Source: Maratus speciosus
Lineage: Eukaryota > Arthropoda > Arachnida > Araneae > Salticidae
Assembly: GCA_963932465.1 (NCBI GenBank)
Contig: OZ010792.1
Coordinates: 110,106,935-110,170,934, forward strand
DNA: 64,000 bases
Direction of reading: 5' to 3'
Of this stretch, positions 10,227-22,365 are shown in pieces. Made by a program: the position numbers and the translations under genes. The notes under the pieces were generated by a model. The model was not told the DNA's origin, made no database searches, and worked only from the letters and a program-made list of their open reading frames with translations. Each line of letters opens with the position of its first letter. The first letter of the stretch is position 1.

Positions 10227-11545
10227 CTCATACTTTGATGTTAATGACTCACACACAGATTCTACAGACATAATAGTTACAGCTACAGTTACAGCATGTA
10301 AAACTAATTCAATGTCTTTGAAAAGTGCTGCTTTACTGGAGAGAATTTTTTTAATTATACAAGAACTTTTTATTCTTATAAAATCTTTGGAAGGCATGGG
10401 TTTTATTAGTTCTTCAATTTTCTCAAGAAATCTTCTATACTGAAATTTTAATTCAGTTGGTGACACATCATTTAACTCAAAAACCACTTTTTGAGCAGAG
10501 ATCAAAAATTTATCTGTTTCTGATGCAGCTGTAAATGGAATTCCTTTCAATTTTATTTTTGAAGCTAAGAGTTTTAAATCTGTTAAAACTTTCATATCAT
10601 TTAATAATATTAAGTCATCTGTAGTATACACATTGTATGTCAGTTCTTGGGCTATATATGAAGTAAGGTCATGCAATTCGGAAGAGACATCATTTAACAA
10701 TTTATTACTTGTAGAATCTATTTTAATTTTCTTCACCTGGCTACGAGTTACATTCATTTCCTCAGGCTCCGCAAGAAAAAGGGGAACATCTTGATAAACT
10801 CCACAAATTTCTAAACATTTACTATCTGCATGATAAGTAGGCCAATAGCATACAACTTTCATAAGTTCATCTTCTGTCTCATCAGAAGTGTCTGTCTTGG
10901 TACATGGACAGTTTTCTTTATTTGTAAAAGTAGACATACATTTAAGATAATTTACTATAGTAATAAAACTATCATATCGCTCATGGGGAAGGATATCCAC
11001 TTCTTGTAAAATACAAGTTATTTTGCTAAAGTGATCATATATATCACACAAACCAGAGAGCCGGAGACAAAATTTAGAATTGAATATTTTGTTCATTTGT
11101 ATATTTGCATTTTTTGCTTTCTTCCTCTGTAAATAATCACCATCTATTGCTTCTACTTGTCGCTCCTCTAAGACAGTTACAATAGCCTTGAAATCCTCTC
11201 TAAAGTTTTTGTAAATTTTTTTACAATGATTAGCAGCAAACCTTGTTTCACTAAAGAAACAAGGATTTTTAAACTTACATCCTCCTTTATCAAGTTCTTG
11301 TATATCCGTACTCACATCTTTTAGGTGCTCATATTCCTTCCTTTCCAAAATTAAAGTCATTAAAAATTGATGTTATTGACTGGGTTGTTCTCTACAATAC
11401 TTGCAAATTTGGCTAAGCAATCTGACTTGAACGATACATACGTAAATTTTCATAAAAAGTAGATAAATGGTAAGCAATTAGCCAATTATTGAAGATTTTA
11501 ATAGCAGCAGAAATCGTTTTAAAAATTTGACTTAACAAAAAAATA
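10227..11545 (-). pseudogene. KIAA1586-like transposase-derived gene, C-terminal half
   Basis: An open frame of 402 codons (11360 to 10152) holds most of this part. It contains FSETRFAANHCKKIYKNFRE, which resembles the segment before the insertion domain in KIAA1586-like and other hAT-derived proteins, and ends its homologous part with SVCESLTSKYEH at 10227. The last residues of the open frame belong to the inserted hAT6-like element. Upstream, 11361-11545 carries more of the protein (KTISAAIKIFNNWL) broken by stops. A tract ending TTGTTAAG just upstream of 11545 looks like a splice acceptor on the coding strand. Family assignment is by motif memory. It may be a transposon or a formerly domesticated gene; disruptions show it is dead. 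Confidence 0.55.
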
Positions 11546-11737
11546 AAATAAAAATTTTAAAAGTGAGGGAATGATGAAACAGATATGAGGGAATGATTGT
11601 TTACAAAACAAGTTAATTAACACATTATTTTTAATATGAATTGATACAATAAAATAGTATTATAATAGTATAAAATTAAATTAAATAGATGAAAACATGA
11701 AAACTGTGTGAATGAAACTCCGTCTTTCTTTCCCCAT

Positions 11738-12490
11738 AAGATGTGTGGTAATTATGTTCATCTTTTTACTTTCTTCTATCTTTACAGGAAGAAATTATTG
11801 GATTCGTGAAAATTTTCGAATTCCGGTTTTCGATGGATTTACATGTTTTAGAGGTCAGAGATCCCGAAAAAAAAAATTATTTTACAAAGTCTCTGTCTTT
11901 CTGTATGTGACAGAAATTTTGTGGGCACTCTATCTCAAGGACTAATGGACGGAATTGAATAAGACTTTAGATTCAGTTAGTTCCCAATATAAATTGGTGC
12001 TGATTACTTTTTGGTGTAAATTGCCCAACAGGTGGCGCTGCTATCATACATTTTTCGCGATTTCAACAATAGCTATATCTCTAGAACTAATGCTTGGATT
12101 TTCATAAAACTTCAGATTCAGTTAGTACTTGATATAATTTGGTGCTGAATACTTTTTCAGGTAAATCACCCACAGGTGGCGCTTATATGCTAACATTATT
12201 CATGATTATTGCAATAACTATATCACAAGAACTAATGCTCGCATTTTTATCAAACTTAAGATTCAGTTAGTCTCCGATATAAATTGGTCCTGATTAGTTT
12301 TTGGCGTAAATCTCCCAACAGGTGGCGCTGATACGCAAAATTTTTTATGATTTCTGGAATAGCTCTATCTCAAACTAATGTACAGATTTTCATCAAACTT
12401 CAGATTAAGATAGACTTGACATAAGTTGTTGCTGATTAGATTTTAATGTAAATCACCTAACGATGGTGCTTCTAAGCTGCATTTTTCAGG
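11738..12490. repeat. ~145-bp tandem repeat with AGGTGGCGCT core
   Basis: A leader (TTTACTTTCTTCTATCTTTA) is followed by four diverged units of 143-146 bp, marked by GGTGGCGC at 12031, 12175 and 12321 and a degenerate copy near 12464. Each unit also has a variant of CTCAAGAACTAATGC. The same family, with the same leader, forms the large inverted repeat at 56569-58575. Confidence 0.85.
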
Positions 12491-13101
12491 AAGTATTAAC
12501 ATGTATGAGTTTTGGGATTGCCACATCTGACCAGTTTTGGTTTGGTTAATTATAGTTTGTGTCTCCCAGATCCATTTCATCAGCTTTAATAAACTTGTTT
12601 CATCCTCAGTAGTTTATAAAATTAAGTTGCTTTTACAATTCTCACACTTCCTTTGAAGGCAGGTTATATTGTTTTTCTCACAACATAATTCTAGTAATAC
12701 ATCAGGTGTTTTAAAATTTATTATTCCTGTTTCATTAAGTTTTAATACAATTATTTTTATGTTGGAATGAGCTTCACAAGTAGCGCTGTATCTCTTTCTT
12801 CAACATTAGGTTTTTTCACCTAAAGTGGGGTCGGGCGACAGAATGATGAATAACTCAAAACATAATTAACTTCTTTGAGAAACTTCTTGTATAAATATTT
12901 ATGTGGCTCGCATAAAAGCCTTCTTTTGTTTCTTTATTTTGCTTTTTGAGGTATAATCTTTTTTTCCTGGACAAAGTTTTTAGCAAAAACTTAATCCTGT
13001 TAAATCCTGTTTAGCTTTATTAAATAGGTAATTGCCTCTCTTACGATAAGTAAAGAGATAAGCTTCCTTGCTAGCAATATTCTTCAAGCTTCGATATCTA
13101 A

Positions 13102-13107
<6 letters not shown>

Positions 13108-13133
<26 letters not shown>
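13108..13133. repeat. TA dinucleotide microsatellite
   Basis: About 13 uninterrupted TA units. No function is implied. Confidence 0.95.
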
Positions 13134-13137
<4 letters not shown>

Positions 13138-13984
13138 TCATATGTAGCAATCTGTATTTTTTCAAAATACTTCCCTTAAAATTCTGTAGTACATTTGTCT
13201 ACCTTTTTGACTCTTTCCCATATTGCTAAAAGTTGATGCCAATGCTGTGTAAAGAAAGTCTTTTTCTAATTTTGGATGATACGTCTTTATTTCCAGTTAT
13301 TTTTTCTTTTAGGAGTTAACTTTTAGATGTTTAAAAAAATTTTTTAAGTAAGGCTTGGTAATACTTTTTGTATTTTGATTATCTCCTTTTGCAGCTTTAC
13401 AGTTGAACTTTTAATGACTGATTTTCTCGAAACAGTTTTGATCTGCCACGTCTAATTCTTTTCTCCAAGCACTCTGCCTTGAAAGAGGACGTTCAGCCTC
13501 AGAACCACTATAACTTACGGAATCTGTGTTACCACTATTTGATGGAGTCTGGGGAGAAAGAAATTGCTCAATCTTCTTATTTTTCTTAATATTTTCTCTA
13601 TAATTTTTTTAATTTTTCTTCCACTGTTTCCTTTTTTTGACATTCTTGTCTAGAACTCACATCCTTTACACTTTTAACTTGGCCTTTCTCTTTTAAATAT
13701 TTCAGTTTTTCAAGCTTTAAAGGATTATTTTTCATTTTCTCTCTTAAGATTTTTTTAAACTCAATATATTTTAATCGCATAAAAAATGTAAAATGCTAAT
13801 CAACACTATTCTACGTATATGCATAATTTTTCACTAAGCTACTCTGGCGTATTTATAAATTTCTCCAAGAACAGTTTAAATAAAATGTTTTGGTTAGTTT
13901 GAGCCACATAAATTTAAAAAATAACATGTTATTAGTATAAATTTTAAGCAGGAAAACTAAATCCATCATTTAAACAGAAAGCAC

Positions 13985-14590
13985 ATCATTCCCTCACTCA
14001 TCTTGTCATTCCCTCATAATGGTAAATGTGAGGGAATGATGAAATAAGACATTTTTACTAATTGTAGGAAAAAATGCAAAATTATGAAGAAATCCAAACT
14101 ATTTCCTTCAAGAGCAACACTTAATATATAATGTATGATAAAATTAAAATTTTTGATATTTACAAAAAAATTAGTATTCTGTGTGAGGGAATGACTGCTA
14201 ATAAAAACGCTTCCAGATATACTGACTGAAAAAAAAATTCTGAAAAATTAACAAAATTTTACACCACCAATTTATGTTGCTGGACTGACAAGTGCTCAAA
14301 ATGGCTTCTTCTCTGGGAAGGATGCTCGACTGCTACTGCTCTTTAGTGGTAGATATTTGAGATAATAGCAATGTGTGAGGGAATGATGGTCTAACATGGG
14401 GAAACATACAATTGATTGAGTAGACTATATAATAATTGTAAAAAAAAATATTTTCATTATTTTTTGTAATGTACCAAATAAGAACTTTATTTTGCTTAGG
14501 ATATTTTTAATTATTTTTATTTCTGGATGGAAAGAAATAGGCAATAAAGTATGGTAGTACAGGTGGGGGAAAGGTGAGGGAATGATGTTT
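13985..14590. repeat. Spaced TGAGGGAATGAT motifs, locus 1
   Basis: TGAGGGAATGAT or a close variant occurs near 13990 and 14009 (both inverted), 14029, 14183, 14373 and 14575, with two more near 11563 and 11587. Forward spacings are about 154, 190 and 202 bp. Sequence between motifs weakly resembles the corresponding intervals at 21600-22180, so the two loci are diverged copies of one element. Confidence 0.7.
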
Positions 14591-14770
14591 GCATGATATA
14601 TATTACATTTATAAATACTAAATTTATTTATTTTTAAATTTTACTTTCTGTCCCTAATAAACTATGTTTAGATCTTCTAATAAAAATAAAAATAAATAAA
14701 AATGTAATGAAATTAAGAGCATTTATATGACAGGGAAGCACTTTTTGCACTATTGCAGAGAATAACCCGA

Positions 14771-16018
14771 CTGAGACACTGCGACAACCCATAAAAATTT
14801 TGATTGTTTTCTTAAATGGTCATCAACTAAACCAGCTTTATGCATGGGATCCCAATCATAATAAAAAGTTTTTTTTTTTCACTTTCTTTTCCAAAATACT
14901 CATTTAAGTATTTAGGAACATTCAAATTAAAATATTGTCCATCAAAACTACCCCCAATAAACTGTTCTTTGCTTATGTTTCATTCAGACATACAGGAGAT
15001 AATACTTTCTGCTACACCTTTACCACTATGCACCTTGATGACAGGATGTCCTAAATAAGCAGCATGTAGTAATTTATTGGAATCTGGGACAACTCTTATT
15101 GCCATAATAAAATGGCAAGTTCTGTGTTTCCATGTAGCTTTGTCAGCTACTATTTTAATGGGGGGCTGGAATCCAGTCTGAATTTGCCATTCATTAAAAA
15201 AGTTCTTCAAGCGGTTGTTTATTACGTCAGCAACATTTATTAAAAAATTTTTCATGAATGTTTCAGAATGATTAATATCTCCCACATCACAACCATTCTG
15301 TGCACTGAGAGCTATCTCTTCTTCAAAATCACTATGAGGACGAATTTTATAATATAGCCTGTAAGCTATTCGCCCAATACGCATCCCAATTTCTCTTTCT
15401 CTATTGTGGTGTGTGTCTTTCACTTTGTCAGCCTTAAGTTCTGTTGCTTTCCGATGAATATTACTTGATAGATGGTCTTTTAAATGTCTCTTAAGGCGTC
15501 TGAATGCATTAGGTAAATTACACCCAACAGGAAAATCCAAACCATTTTCTGTATTATATATCAAAATCGCAGGATGATTGTTTAACCCAGTCTTTTCAGG
15601 TGGGGAATTTCCCACTGGTACACAAGTCCGACAGATAATAGTGGATAATACTTCATCAAACTCAAACTCATCAAAAAAAGAAATAATGTCTGAGATCGAC
15701 CGACATGACTGAAAAACATATGATAATGTGCTTTCTTCATCATTTGCTTCCGTTTCACTTTTACAGTCTTTTGGAAAAATATTGGAGGGAGAGGGATTAA
15801 TTTCTTTTTCTCTAATACTGGCCACTTCTTTCTCCAGCTTTTTTATATGTTGCAGAATGAGGAGAAATTTATCATCTGTTGTATTTGCTGCAGCTGTATT
15901 TTCCATCTCTGAAGGGTTTCTTGTGAAGTTTTCTTCATCCATTGTGTTATCATCAGCCTTCGGAGAATCCTCACTAGCACAACTCAGTGTAATAGACACA
16001 TTTTCTTTTCTGGTGTTT
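14771..16018 (-). pseudogene. KIAA1586-like transposase-derived gene, middle part
   Basis: An open frame of 339 codons (15999 to 14980) contains an acidic, Glu/Lys-rich coiled region (about residues 40-75), then RRLKRHLKDHLSSNIHRKA and IGRIAYRLYYKI. Its end holds IVADKATWKHRTCHFIM, whose Asp-Lys pair matches the position of the first catalytic Asp in hAT-like transposases. After a stop, the homologous sequence continues with GGSFDGQYFNLNVPKYL and a WDPMHKAGLVDDHLRK motif down to about 14771, with stops and shifts. This SFDG...DP.H arrangement is what I recall for KIAA1586-like proteins. The frame joins upstream, across the hAT at 16019-16840, to the zinc-finger segment. Confidence 0.58.
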
Positions 16019-16840
16019 CAGGTTTCGTTGATATATATCGATGGATATATATCTTGATATATATCCGATATTTATTTTCAAAATATCAAGATTTTTTATA
16101 TTTTCGATATTTTTATAATTACTTGATATTTATTTTCAAAATATAACTGTGCAAGATATTTTTGATATTTTCAGTCAAAACAAGTGCAAATGAAATTTCC
16201 AACTATTATTGACTGAGTTGTTCTGTAGACTCTGATAGTGACTTTTTTAGCCAAAGAAGAAAACAAATATCTTTTCCAAGCTTTATGTTTGAATTTTTTT
16301 ACTTTTAACTATAGATTATTAGGGATATAATTAATTCAGAACAGTTGCTGAAAAATAAACTGTCTAATTTAGATACTCAGTTATATATACAGCTTCATAG
16401 AATCTGTTCTGGTATTGATTTAGTTCAGTTTAAACTGTACATAATGTTAGAGAATAAAAAATAAGATACTAAGCTTACTTTTATGTTAAAAATTTTCAAT
16501 AAAAAAAAATTTATATTTAAAATTTTGTTTTATAAATTTCTGATTTCTTGATAGTTGATACTAAGTCCTAAATTATTTTTTTTAAATGCATATGAGTGTA
16601 TAAAACAAATTGTTTCTGTTTTCAATTAGTTGATCTTCAATTTTGTTCTTAGTAAAAAAAAAAAAAGGAAAAGAAAAATGCACTTTTAGTTTATTGTTTA
16701 AGTTTTCATGTTAAGTGCAATATGTTTTAGTTTATAATTTATATTATGCTTGAAAATATTTATTAGCAGTAAGTTGACTATTTTGAAAATATCGGATATT
16801 TTTGATATTTTCGAAAATATCATGATATTTACGAACCCTG
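16019..16840. mobile_element. hAT-type non-autonomous element with GATATTTT-rich ends
   Basis: Left end CAGGTTTCGTTGATAT and right end (inverted) CAGGGTTCGTAAATATC form the terminal repeats. The flanks TGGTGTTT and GCGTGTTA match at 5 of 8 positions, consistent with an old 8-bp duplication. The subterminal zones are rich in GATATTTT and its complement. It lies between the zinc-finger and middle parts of the transposase-like coding sequence. The interior (16200-16760) is AT-rich and non-coding. Confidence 0.65.
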
Positions 16841-17126
16841 GCGTGTTATTTACTTCTTTTTCAATTTTATTAACTTCTTTTTCAATATTATTAACTTCTT
16901 TTTCAGTATTATTAACTTGGAACTCTGCAAAATTGGCGAGCGACATCTGCCCAGCACCTCTTTTATCACCAGAATAGCTTTGATTATATTTTCTATGAAG
17001 GTGCACGCTGTAGTTCTTTTCAAGCATTTCTTCATTGCAAAAACGCATTTAACTTTCTGCTTTGCACTTGGACATTTTGAACGCATTAAAACAAAAATTA
17101 GCTTGGTACTGTACGATATCTTCTGG
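16841..17126 (-). pseudogene. KIAA1586-like transposase-derived gene, N-terminal zinc-finger part
   Basis: The minus strand encodes a cysteine/histidine segment with FCNEEMLEKNYSVHLHRKYN, followed by SGDKRGAGQMSLANFAEF and a repeated EKEVNN stretch (four near-identical seven-residue repeats). The C...H...H spacing suggests a small zinc finger at the protein N-terminus. A frame change lies just upstream. The EKEVNN repeats come from a tandem 21-bp DNA repeat. The next part of the protein continues after the hAT at 16019-16840. The upstream end is interrupted by the hAT at 17135-18439. Confidence 0.5.
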
Positions 17127-17134
17127 CTGCAGAC

Positions 17135-18439
17135 CAGGGTTGCAAAAAAGCCGGCTAAAATTAAAAAAAGCCACGCCGGTGGCTTTTATTGGTTTTAACC
17201 GGCTTTTTTTGGCCTAAATTGGCCTTTTTTGGCCAAAATTGGCTTTTATACAATGAAGCATTTTAATTATATATGACACATTTTTATGTGTTTTTTAATT
17301 TGTTTTAAAGACATTTAGTTGAGATAGAAATCAATATAACCCAATATTTATCAATAATGAAAACATTAATATTGGAATAAAAGGTCATACCAATTGCTTT
17401 GTCTGGTTTACAGGTTTACACTGACCTTAACAATCTTTTTTTAAATTTTTATTGCTTTATATAATTAAAAGGAACAATGGTTGCTTAGTTATATATTTTA
17501 TTAACTAATTTTAAGGGATATTAATAATACAAGTATTATTTTATTTGTCATAAACATTTATTTAAAATTGCACATAAAGTCATTTAATAAAAACATAATT
17601 TTTCTCTATTAAAGCAGTATTATGAATAACATATGCATTAATTTATATGCACTATTTTAAATAGTAAGTAGCTTTTCAAAATTCTAATTCAACAAGTTTA
17701 ATTTGGAGAATTTTTTTTTAATTGTTCTCTTTATTTTATGCACTTACATGTACTAAAATTTCCTCAAATGTTATATCCTTTTTAATTTCTCTTTCAACAT
17801 TGTTCATTCTACGATTTTAATCTGTCCATATCTGGAATAAGTTACATAACAGCTTAGTAGCAGAAAGACTTTTTACATATATCATTTTTATAAGTATTTT
17901 TTATATAATGATTGCTTATTTACTTATTATTGCTCAAGTATTATATAAGATAATTTCAGTTATTAAATACATATAAGCTATTTAGCTTTAATCAATTTTA
18001 AAAGTAAATATCAGATGTAAGAATGTTTCTATTTTAATGTGTGACATTTTCTTATTCTTTCATATAAACTTTAAAATGTGTGGTATGTGTAGAGTCATGA
18101 TAAAGAATTCCAAACCAATACATTAGAGTCTTAATTTAATGTATTCTTCTGAATATTCATAATTTTTTTTCAGACATAATGCTTTTACAGTTGCATTCTA
18201 GCAGTTATAAGGTCTTATTTATTTGACAAAATTTAATAGAAGTTAATATTTTTTTCATAGAAAATATTTATAAGTGTATTAAAAATAAATTAGTCCAAAG
18301 TTTATATGAATTATCTATAAACCACCTTTTTGAAAAATAAAAGCCGGCTTTTTTCAATTAAAGCCGGCTTTTTTTAAGCGGCTAAAACCAAAAAAAGCCG
18401 GCCGGCTTTTTTTGGCCTGGCTAAAAGCCGGCAACCCTG
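17135..18439. mobile_element. hAT-type element, CAGGGTTGC ends, AAGCCGGC-rich subtermini
   Basis: Ends are CAGGGTTGCAAAAAAGCCGG and, inverted from the right, CAGGGTTGCCGGCTTTTAGC. A perfect 8-bp target duplication CTGCAGAC flanks it (17127-17134 and 18440-18447), typical of hAT. Subterminal AAAAAGCCGGCT words occur several times at each end and may bind transposase. The 1.1-kb interior is AT-rich with no transposase. Confidence 0.93.
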
Positions 18440-18447
18440 CTGCAGAC

Positions 18448-19658
18448 AGAATCAGGCAAAACAATACAACAGCAATGCTATTGTAATAAATCGGTAGCCG
18501 AAGCCACGCAGAGCAAGTGCACTTAAATTTTGTGAATGGTTTTGAAAAAAAACGTTTTATAAAAGTAATTTTAACTTGCAAGGAAACAGAGAAAACAACG
18601 TGTAGAGACTTGCAAGCTAAACACTTATGACCATAATTGAGAACAATACACCACTCGCTAATGTGCCTGGCTGGATAAACAATTTCCCACTTGCTCCCTT
18701 CTTCTCACCCTTGACTCGCTCTAGCTCCAAGAAGAAAAGAGAAAAACCGCGGGGGGGGGGGGGGGGGGGGGGAAATTAAAAAGAAAACTCGCGCAATAAT
18801 TCATCGAGATCCGGTAATTTTGAAACCATTTTTAAACAGAAAAGCATGGAATCTGTTGGCATATCTATCAAAGTGATTTGAAATCGAATGCATTTTTCCA
18901 TTTTCGATAAATGCATTATATCTTAAGTTATAAGCGATTGCTATTTGATGATGACCTTCCCTGAGCTGTCTCATCTGGAAATTCAGTTCAAAAAATCAAC
19001 TTTCAGCCTTTTCTAAATGTTTTTTCCCTTATCAAAAACTGAAAAACACTATTCGGTTTCGTTAAGTATTAATAAATGCGCCAATAGTTTTATGCATTTA
19101 AAATTAAGAATGACTTATAGTGAATGCAGCCATTATTTGTGTGTGTATGCGTGTTTTAAAATAATAATAAAGTTCTCGAAAACAAAACTTTTTATTTAAA
19201 TCCAATCGGTTTTATTTAATTCGAATCTGCAAGAAATTTCATAATGACCTACTTTTATTATTTCTTTGCACGTGAAGCGATAAGGATTATAAACATTATA
19301 TGATTCATGCTAAGTACTACGAAAAGATATCACGTGCGATCCTAAGCTATCTTCTTTTTTTCTCCCTTCTTTTTCTATAGCTCTGTTTGGAACATTTTAA
19401 TTGTCACAATCTCAAAGAAATAAATATAGATTTCAATTAGAAGGTTTTGCTTTAAAAGCATTTATACACGAAATGATTACAAAGAGAAAAAAAATAATAC
19501 TTACCACCACTGTACTGTTTCTTAAATACAAGATATTTTAACAATGCAATTGAATCTGTTTATATTTTATGGTCTTTTTAAAAAAAAAATATTTAACACT
19601 TCTTGCATCAACATTTCAAAGTTATATTTTATATTTATTTCAATCACTTGGTGCAGAA
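18448..19658. other. AT-rich unannotated sequence with a poly-G run
   Basis: No gene is supported. It contains a run of about 22 G near 18750, short A/T runs and no recognisable protein similarity. The minus-strand open frame at 18354-18581 overlaps the hAT edge and looks incidental. Confidence 0.6.
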
Positions 19659-20050
19659 TTGAATCCTGCAGTGGGTCGGGTAATCGGATAGTACCTGAAC
19701 CCGACTAAAGTTTGGGTCGAGTTGGAGTGTTTTTTTCGTATTTTTTTCCCGTCGTGGGTCGGGTTGGTTTTAAATGTTCAGTTTGCGTCGGTTTCAGGTT
19801 GGGTTTTGATTCGTTCGAGTTTTTTTTTTTTTTTTTTTTTTCAAAAGAAAATGCTGAATATTTGTTTAAATGGTAAAAGCCGAAATAACTGATACAACAA
19901 ATATAATTGTAGACTGCTTTTCCATAAATGCATTAAAATATGGATTAATTTTCCTTCATTTTAGATTCGGGTGCATTTCGGTTGTCAAAATTTGTTCTTA
20001 TCGGGTCTCGAGTTGACTTTAAGCAGATACAATCCGGCCCATGCAGTTCA
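19659..20050. mobile_element. Likely hAT remnant with GGGTCGGG-type ends
   Basis: Left sequence CCTGCAGTGGGTCGGG and the inverted right sequence CTGCATGGGCCGG resemble the ends of the complete element at 49274-50423. Interior words TCGGGTT and CCGACC repeat. No clear target duplication was found. A poly-T run (19819-19841) is inside. Confidence 0.45.
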
Positions 20051-21086
20051 GAGTAGAGTCCAACATTTGATATTGTAACCTAATTTTTACCTGCTATTGT
20101 TTTGTTATGGATAGAGGGGGGGAGGGGGGGGGGATTGGATTTTTTTCTAGAAAAATACATTTTTCACAAATAGAATATTTTCTTATAGTTATATTCTCTT
20201 AGAAAATATGGAATATTAAAAATTTATATCCACTATTTTTTTTTTTTTTTTGTGTAACATATGAATATTGTTTTAAATAGGATTTTCACTTAAAATGTAC
20301 ACATTAGAGATCTGAACGGACCTGGTTAATCTCTTTTTATTAGGCTCGGACCGGATCGCGCTTGAGCTTAATTTTTATCTGCAGACTCTTGCCGCTCCGG
20401 GTCGGGACTCGAACTACTTTTTTTTTTCTTTCAGGGCCTTGTTAGAGAGGCAGGTTTTTGCGAAAATAACAGTGAAATATTTCCTTTGTTTAACGAAATC
20501 TTTAGAAATTTATTTTACTTTAATAAATTACAGAGAAATATCTCTCTATTCTAAAAAAAAGTAACTACCGCTGTCACCGCCGCCGCCGCCGGTTTTGAAT
20601 TTTTTGTGATTGGAGGTCTTTCTTCGTTAATATTAAGAAAAATAATGCATACAAAAAATATAAAAATTGGTGGTTTTATACAGAAATGTTTGATAAACAC
20701 GCTGAAGCAGACAGTTTTCAAATCGAAGAATTATTTTAAGAGATATTTAATGCTAAAGTTGGACAAAATCGTTCAACTAAAAAAGTTTTATAGCAGCAAA
20801 AACTATACATGGCAGTGTAATCATTTTTAGATCATTTTATGCGTTACAATTTGCCGGAGTGCAGATTGCATTAATTTTTTTATTTTGACTCATTTTTTGA
20901 GGTTTTATTTCTATTTTAAATTCAAATTTTCAGCATTTCTAGAGAGATTTTTTACAGATTTTAGAAAGTGATCTTAATTTAAGCTGTTGCCAACTGTATA
21001 AACAGAGGAAGCAATAATGTTTGCTTCAAAAAAAAAAAATATTTATACGTGTAAATAAATTAATTTATCTACACGTGACTATTATA
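20051..21086. other. AT-rich intergenic sequence with possible hAT scraps
   Basis: GC-rich words at 20310-20410 (GGACCTGG, CGGACCGG, CTCCGGGTCGGGAC) are like those in the hAT ends elsewhere, but no pair of ends was found. CCGCCGCCGCCG occurs near 20577. The 74-codon open frame at 20606-20830 has no family support. Confidence 0.4.
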
Positions 21087-22363
21087 AGGGTAGTTCTACG
21101 CAAATAGGCCATTTTCATCATAGTGACGAAGAAAAAATAAATCATGTCAGAAGTTTCTAATTTTTTGTAACAAGGCACTAGAAAAGATACTTATTGGCAA
21201 AAAAATAGCCGTCAGGCTTAATATTAAGAAATTCTATAATTATTAGATTTTTAACACTAGAAGTGCCGGAAATTTCACTCAAGTTTTATATTTTTAAAAA
21301 TGTATACCGGAATTTTTATTTAAAGCTTTTTAAATTATCTATTTAACTTATTTTTGCACGATATATACATTTAATTCTTTTTTAAAGAAATTTCTGGTTC
21401 ACATCGAATTATACATATTTGAAATTCTTTTTGGTTTCCTTACCGACTTTTCTTTACCTGTTACATAATAAATAATATTTTATACACCGATTTGTTTAAA
21501 AATATGCTTTTATTTTCAACAAAAGAATTAATTTTCAATAAAAATATCTTTTCTACAAGTTTTTAAAAGTAACAGAACAATTCTCTCCCATAAAAATCAT
21601 TCCCTCACATGAGGGAATGACTAGTGAGGGAATGATAAAATGTACATTTTTAACTTTTAAAATTTGTACGCATAAAACAAAAGAAAAAAACAATATATGT
21701 TCTCAAACTATCCCTTCAGGGAAAACTAAAACACCCATTAATACATTTTTAGAAAATAAATTATTTTTACAAATTTAAATGAGGGAATGATAACATCATC
21801 TTAACATTTGCCCAATCTGCATATTAAATTATTCCTTACACACTAAATTATTTCTCGAGGATGGCTGAAAATTGTTTTACAAACAAGTAAGATTCATGCG
21901 CTCAACAAATGAACAATGTTTTCTGTCTACAGTAGTACCATCTATCTCAAATATCCAGAATTACTAATGAGTGAGGGAATGATCTGAAATATGAGTTGCA
22001 AACATTTTTCACAAATAAAAATTGCATGTGCAGACCAAAAAAATAATGTAATACATAGAAATAATACTTTATGTGTTCATATTAAAAGACAGAAGTCAGA
22101 CAAAATAAATATAAATATTTCAGTGAGAAATTATATTTTTTATATTTTTGGGTGGTAGTAGTTGCATGTGAGGGAATGATATTTTATAGGTTTAAAAATT
22201 TATTTTAAATATATGTTTTAATTAATGCTTCCATTTTATGAGCTAATATGATAAAACCATGTCTAAACTACATGATAAAAAAAATCATTAGGTTTTTCTG
22301 TTGAAAAAAAGTTTAAATATCCTCCGGTTTCATCATTATGGCCTATTTGCGTAGAATCACCCA
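21087..22363. mobile_element. TA-flanked TIR element carrying spaced TGAGGGAATGAT motifs
   Basis: Left end AGGGTAGTTCTACGCAAATA and inverted right end TGGGTGATTCTACGCAAATA are near-identical over about 25 bp. TA dinucleotides flank both sides (21085-21086 and 22364-22365), as for Tc1/mariner/pogo-type insertion. The interior is non-coding but carries TGAGGGAATGA copies near 21600 (inverted, with an adjacent direct copy), 21627, 21781, 21973 and 22168. I do not recognise the family. Confidence 0.75.
21598..22180. repeat. Spaced TGAGGGAATGAT motifs, locus 2
   Basis: Forward copies are separated by about 154, 192 and 195 bp, close to the spacing at 14029-14575. An inverted pair at about 21600-21620 mirrors the inverted copies at 13990-14009. 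This ordered layout argues for homology between the loci. Confidence 0.7.
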
Positions 22364-22365
22364 TA

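Larger units (their letters stand above)
11546..14770. other. 3.2-kb intervening block (intron or insertion) in the transposase-like gene
   Basis: This block separates two collinear parts of the same protein. Its edge at 11546 looks like a minus-strand splice acceptor, but no convincing donor was seen near 14770, so it may be an intron, an insertion or both. It contains the ~145-bp AGGTGGCGC repeats (11738-12490), a TA microsatellite (13108-13133), several TGAGGGAATGAT motifs, and otherwise unannotated AT-rich sequence. Confidence 0.5.
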
